A stretch of DNA of 18,533 nucleotides from Spirochaetota bacterium (GTDB taxonomy: Bacteria > Spirochaetota > UBA4802 > JAFGJZ01): positions 1-18,533 of the forward strand of contig JAEWVM010000151.1 in assembly GCA_023396615.1 (NCBI GenBank), read 5' to 3'. Under the pieces are notes generated by a model. The model was not told the DNA's origin. It made no database searches and saw only the letters and a list, made by a program, of their open reading frames with translations. Each line of letters starts with the position of its first letter. Within the stretch, counting starts at the first letter, position 1. Both the position numbers and the translations under genes were made by a program. Shown piece after piece: positions 14,888 through 18,533 of this stretch.

Positions 14888-16243
14888 ATGATTTTAACGT
14901 ACGTTCTTGTCTTTGTTTTCTTTGTGCTCTTTGCCATTTTCGGGCTCTATATGCTGAGCACGTATTTTTTCCCGCGTAGACTTGATGAAATTGCGGAAAT
15001 GATAAAAAAGGGACAAACAAAGCTGGCCATCAAAAAACTCGAAGACGTTCTGGCTAAAGATGATCACAATGTTTATGCTCATTTTCTTCTAGGTGAAGCC
15101 TTTACAAAAGAAGGAAACGGTCAGTATGCCGTTCTTGAATACCGTCAGGTTTTGAAATATGCCACTCCTAATGATAAAATAAGCGAAAAGGAAGTCCGTT
15201 CAAAACTGGCTCGTATTTTCAAAGATCAGAAAAAAGTCAATGATGCGAAAAATGAATATTTGATGCTTACCAAGCTTGATCCGAACAACTTTGAGAATTA
15301 TTATGAGCTCGGTGTTTTGTTCTATGATTCCGGAATGGTAGACAAGGCGGGGCCTTATCTCAGAAAAGCTACCGAGCTTAATACAAAACATTCAAATTCA
15401 TTCTATTATTATGGTCAGAGTCTTTACCGTACCGGAAACAACAAAGATGCTAAAAATGCTCTCATGGAAGCGATTAAGCTTGATCCGTCAAACTTTAAGG
15501 CTCATTATTTCCTTGGTCTTGTTCTTCGCCAACTCGGTGATCCGGACTGGGCTATTAAGGAATTTGAAGTTGCGCAGAAAAGCGAAGATATAAAAACTAA
15601 ATGTTTTCTTGCTAAGGGTACATGCTATATGGAAAAAGAGCAGTATCCTAAGGCGGTAATCGAATTCGAACGTGGTCTTAAATCAGTTTCCCGCGGAAGT
15701 GATACTGAGCTCAATATGCGGTATTTTCTTGCTGCTGCATATGAAAAGCAGAGAGATATGCATTCTGCCATATCTAACTGGGAACGCATTTATGAGGTAA
15801 ATAAAAAATTTAGAGATGTCGAACAGAAGCTTAAACAAAATGAAGAGTTCCGTCAGGATGATCACATCAAGGATTTTCTTATAGCGACATTGTCGAATTT
15901 TGAGCTGACCACTCGAAAGCTGATCGAACATCTTGGTCTTGAAATTCAGGAAACCAAAGTTATCAGCGATGTGGATATTGAAATATTTGCCTCCGAACCA
16001 GACGATAAAAGAAGAAATACAAGAAGGACTAACAAGCTGATACGTATAATCCGAACAACTGACAGCGTCGGAGAATCTTTTTTAAGAAAACTTCATGAAA
16101 GCATGAAATTCCGTAATGCTCAGAGAATTGTAGTGATATCAACCGGTGATTTGAGCCGTGAAGCAATTGATTTCGCAAACACCAGGCCGATTGAACTTTA
16201 TGGAAAAGCGCAACTGATAGAAATGCTCCGGTCAATTCAATGA
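14888..16243 (+). CDS. Membrane-anchored TPR protein with degenerate Mrr-like C-terminal domain
   Basis: 451 residues. A single N-terminal transmembrane helix (2-25) with a following RR suggests a cytoplasmic body. Residues about 37-310 form successive TPR repeats (examples ENYYELGVLFYDSGMVDKAGPYL, FKAHYFLGLVLRQLGDPDWAI). The last 115 residues resemble the Mrr-type restriction-endonuclease fold: DVDIEIFA (361-368) at the place of the catalytic Asp strand, LIRIIR (384-389) where Mrr enzymes have QxK, and RIVVISTGDLSREAIDFA...IELYGKAQLIEML (413-447), the typical helix-strand ending. The QxK lysine/glutamine pair is absent, so nuclease activity is unlikely. Its stop overlaps the next start by four bases (ATGA). 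The TPR and membrane calls are solid; the Mrr-like call is by eye. Confidence 0.72.
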   Translation: MILTYVLVFVFFVLFAIFGLYMLSTYFFPRRLDEIAEMIKKGQTKLAIKKLEDVLAKDDHNVYAHFLLGEAFTKEGNGQYAVLEYRQVLKYATPNDKISEKEVRSKLARIFKDQKKVNDAKNEYLMLTKLDPNNFENYYELGVLFYDSGMVDKAGPYLRKATELNTKHSNSFYYYGQSLYRTGNNKDAKNALMEAIKLDPSNFKAHYFLGLVLRQLGDPDWAIKEFEVAQKSEDIKTKCFLAKGTCYMEKEQYPKAVIEFERGLKSVSRGSDTELNMRYFLAAAYEKQRDMHSAISNWERIYEVNKKFRDVEQKLKQNEEFRQDDHIKDFLIATLSNFELTTRKLIEHLGLEIQETKVISDVDIEIFASEPDDKRRNTRRTNKLIRIIRTTDSVGESFLRKLHESMKFRNAQRIVVISTGDLSREAIDFANTRPIELYGKAQLIEMLRSIQ

Positions 16244-17994
16244 ATGCGTCTCAGAAAAGAATTTCAGAAAACCCTTTTTTTTCATCTCTGCTTTTTGAAG
16301 AATCGTCGGCGCTTGGCCAGAAGGCAAGTGTACATTATCTGTCAAAAGGGGATGAACTTGATCTTCTTGATGAAAAATCAGTATATTTTCTAGATTCAGG
16401 AATTATGGAATCGGTTTCAACAGGCGGAAAAGGCGAATCCAATTTTTTTAATCCCGGATCGTTTTTCGGTTATCTCCCTTTTTCCGATGCCGTGCCACGC
16501 GGAGAACTCCGTGCGCTGTCGGATGTTAAGCTGATTTCACTTAATAATGATGACTGCATAAATTTATTTTCAGTTTCACCCAAAGCTATGCGCGGATATC
16601 TAAAGGCAATGAAGCTTTTGAAATATCCGCTGGTTAAATCTGCTGAAAAGTTTTCATCTGTTTCCGCAAAAGTAATCGCCGTATGCGGTAGTCCTAAAAG
16701 CGGAAAAACTATAATAGCTTCAAATCTTGCAAAAGCTCTTTATGATAAGGGAAAAACCGTCATTCTTGATCTTTCATACGGCGGTTCTTCTGTTTTTGAT
16801 GTGTTTAATGCGAAAATAATGCCTCCGTTTTCCCAAAAAGAAGAAAATCAAAAGCAAAAAAGCCTGTCTGTGATTTCTGCGGCGGAGAATATTGATCTTT
16901 TAAATGTTTCACACGGCAGCATGGTTAAATGCGATTCTTCATTGATTTCTCCCATTTTGTTTTCATTTTCATTTACGTACAATTACATTATAATGGACAT
17001 TTCTGACTATGATGAACAGCTCAGAGATGAAGCTGTAAAAAAAGCTGATTACGTGATAGATATATTATCAGAGAAACGCAGTTTGCCGATTTCTGCATCG
17101 GATGCGCAGCTTGTTATTCCTGTCAAATTCAGCAATTCTGTCATAAAAAATCATCATGCGTTAAACATTGAATATTCAGATAATAAAGAAACCTCTTCTT
17201 ATTCATCATCAGAAGGTATTGTTTCACTAGCAGATGTTATATCGAAAAAACGCAAAGCTCTTTATCTGACGCCCCGTTCGGCTCAATCTATTGGCTATAT
17301 TCCTTTTCTATCTTCATTTTTTGACTCTGATTTCACTTTTGACGCAGTGTTCAGTACTTTTTTCCCCTATGTTTTGTCGTGTTTATATTCAGTTTCTTCA
17401 AACAAGGATGAATTTTTAAAATATTCTTTCAAACTTTTTAATCCGTCAGTAATCAATACGCTATTTGATATAAATTTTCCGGGTCAATATCTAAGCTCGT
17501 CAAAAAAAATAGTGAAATTCATGAAAGATATTTTCGGTGAAACTAGAATTGAAGAGAATAAACTGTTGTGTATTTCTCATTCATTTTCGGAAATAAATGG
17601 TACTGAACATTTATTCTCTTCCGGAGAAATGTCGCAGGAAGCATCTTCATCTATCTCCATTCCGCCTTTATTTGACGGAATCGGGGTTAACAAATACTGT
17701 TCATCATTCGGCAAAGCATCAGGCGCTTCAATGTTGAGATTTGCTTATGATGAAATAATATCGGTTTATTCTTCAGTTAACGGGGCTTCTAAGATTTTTA
17801 ACGGCATTCCGGAATTGTTCGCGCGAGAATTTAATACTGCGGAAGAAAATTGTCCTACGGATTTCTATTTCCCCGCACACAAAAATATATTTCTTGACTT
17901 AAACTTTACTCAAAATAGTCTGATCTCGTTTAATGATCAGTCAATAGAAATTGTAAAAAAGCAGTTGTCGGAGCAGGGTTTTAATGAGAAGTAA
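16240..17994 (+). CDS. cNMP-like / MinD-like ATPase / degenerate patatin protein (NTE-like layout)
   Basis: 584 residues. Residues about 10-125 look like a cyclic-nucleotide-binding beta-roll (YFLDSGIMESVS, FNPGSFFGYLPF). Residues 144-280 are a MinD/CpaE-like P-loop domain: Walker A GSPKSGKT (150-157), KTVILDLS, Walker B YIIMDISD (D253) and KKADYVIDIL; the signature deviant lysine of ParA/MinD (second position of the loop) is serine. Residues 338-500 align by pattern with patatin: ALYLTPRSAQSIGYIPFL for the oxyanion loop, FDAVFSTFFPYVLSCLYS for the nucleophile elbow, FSSGEMSQEASSSISIPPLF and KYCSSFG for the DGG motif. The catalytic Ser (GxSxG) is replaced at F374, the GGG loop is lost and the Asp is S488, so lipase activity is not expected. 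The layout recalls bacterial NTE-type proteins. It overlaps both neighbours. Confidence 0.68.
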   Translation: MNASQKRISENPFFSSLLFEESSALGQKASVHYLSKGDELDLLDEKSVYFLDSGIMESVSTGGKGESNFFNPGSFFGYLPFSDAVPRGELRALSDVKLISLNNDDCINLFSVSPKAMRGYLKAMKLLKYPLVKSAEKFSSVSAKVIAVCGSPKSGKTIIASNLAKALYDKGKTVILDLSYGGSSVFDVFNAKIMPPFSQKEENQKQKSLSVISAAENIDLLNVSHGSMVKCDSSLISPILFSFSFTYNYIIMDISDYDEQLRDEAVKKADYVIDILSEKRSLPISASDAQLVIPVKFSNSVIKNHHALNIEYSDNKETSSYSSSEGIVSLADVISKKRKALYLTPRSAQSIGYIPFLSSFFDSDFTFDAVFSTFFPYVLSCLYSVSSNKDEFLKYSFKLFNPSVINTLFDINFPGQYLSSSKKIVKFMKDIFGETRIEENKLLCISHSFSEINGTEHLFSSGEMSQEASSSISIPPLFDGIGVNKYCSSFGKASGASMLRFAYDEIISVYSSVNGASKIFNGIPELFAREFNTAEENCPTDFYFPAHKNIFLDLNFTQNSLISFNDQSIEIVKKQLSEQGFNEK

Positions 17995-18436
17995 GAAAAC
18001 TAATTATTTGCAAGTGTGTATTCTTATTACCGGTCTTCTTTTTGTGCTGGTAGGTCTCATTTTCTTTGTCAGCCCTGCGCTTTTGGGAAAATGTATGTCC
18101 ATTGATGTCGGAGAAGACTGGATCAGTCAGATGCGCCTAGATGAATTTCTTGTATTGATTACGATTTTTGCTCAGTCAATTTCGCTTCTTCTGTTTTTTG
18201 CCGGAGTTTCAATGGTAATGCCGCTTTTTGATCCTCTCAAATACAGAGCACTTGTTTATTTTTTCGGAGTTTTTTTCCCGGTTTCTGCAGCTTTATTTGC
18301 GGCCTTTAACTACGTGTTTTCCGAAGAAAAACAGACTTCAGCAGTTATTTTGAGTTTATTCTTTCTATCAATTGCTGTTTTGAACATGTCCGGCCTTTTT
18401 CTTACTAAGAAAGATGCGGCAATGGGAGTAGAATGA
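17984..18436 (+). CDS. Four-helix hypothetical membrane protein
   Basis: 150 residues with four hydrophobic segments at about 9-31, 55-79, 88-111 and 118-137, short basic N-terminus (MRSKKTN) and loops of mixed charge. No family recognised and no catalytic motif seen. The start lies inside the preceding gene (11-base overlap), implying translational coupling, so it probably provides the membrane partner of the ATPase/patatin-like protein. No terminator is visible after its stop. Confidence 0.7.
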   Translation: MRSKKTNYLQVCILITGLLFVLVGLIFFVSPALLGKCMSIDVGEDWISQMRLDEFLVLITIFAQSISLLLFFAGVSMVMPLFDPLKYRALVYFFGVFFPVSAALFAAFNYVFSEEKQTSAVILSLFFLSIAVLNMSGLFLTKKDAAMGVE

Positions 18437-18446
18437 AAATATTTGC

Positions 18447-18476
18447 TTGAAATAATGCTTATAATGTGAATATAAT
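18447..18476 (+). promoter_or_regulatory. Sigma-70 promoter for the gene at the right edge
   Basis: TTGAAA (18447-18452), 18 bases, then a consensus TATAAT (18471-18476). Transcription would start near 18483, about 20 bases before the next ATG, showing that a new unit begins here. Confidence 0.7.
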
Positions 18477-18502
18477 TTTGCGTGTACAGTTTCGGAGGAT
18501 TT

Positions 18503-18533
18503 ATGGGCTTGAAGACTAACAAAGTTGGTAATG
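18503..18533 (+). CDS. Start of an unidentified gene (partial)
   Basis: Only ten codons (MGLKTNKVGN) are inside the window. GGAGG five bases or so before the ATG and the promoter upstream make the start convincing. Nothing can be said about its product. Confidence 0.6.
   Translation, partial: MGLKTNKVGN

Overview
The window reads as a chromosomal stretch of a Gram-negative (diderm), AT-rich bacterium. An apolipoprotein N-acyltransferase implies an outer membrane with triacylated lipoproteins. Strong GGAGG-type ribosome sites and near-consensus sigma-70 promoters are easy to see. SpoVG, a DUF2273 protein beside EF-P, an EF-G-like paralogue and a Bacteroidetes/Spirochaetes-type GlmU-like nucleotidyltransferase give a mixed profile. 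It resembles Spirochaetes or an uncultivated diderm phylum; I cannot fix the taxon. No phage, IS element or CRISPR array is visible.

Layout. (1) 1-5233, minus strand: srkA-like kinase, an HD-domain phosphohydrolase, then an EF-G-like GTPase whose stop overlaps the start of a GlmU-like sugar nucleotidyltransferase cut by the window edge. (2) 5348-9272, plus: DMT transporter, Xaa-Pro aminopeptidase, EF-P, a DUF2273 membrane protein and a single-pass TPR/OB-like protein, spaced like one operon. (3) 9270-9420, minus: initiator and elongator Met tRNAs in tandem. (4) 9530-12099, plus: family-4 uracil-DNA glycosylase, Lnt and a small membrane protein, converging on spoVG (minus) over a shared hairpin. 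(5) 12377-12767: a 391-bp gap with a good spoVG promoter, a hairpin-rich segment that may be a non-coding RNA, and a probable greA promoter. (6) greA with a clear terminator. (7) 13323-18436, plus: a tightly packed set of DUF1015 protein, coiled-coil protein, membrane TPR protein with a degenerate Mrr-like tail, a cNMP-like/MinD-like/degenerate-patatin protein, and a four-helix membrane protein. A new promoter and gene start follow at the right edge.

Most of the window is translation, transcription, repair and envelope housekeeping. The least ordinary part is the last operon. Two neighbouring proteins each carry a domain that looks like a nuclease or lipase fold stripped of its catalytic residues. 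They are joined by a 4-nt overlap and flanked by coiled-coil and membrane proteins, which suggests a membrane-associated scaffold or sensory assembly rather than an enzyme pathway. The second point of interest is the structured intergenic region between spoVG and greA.
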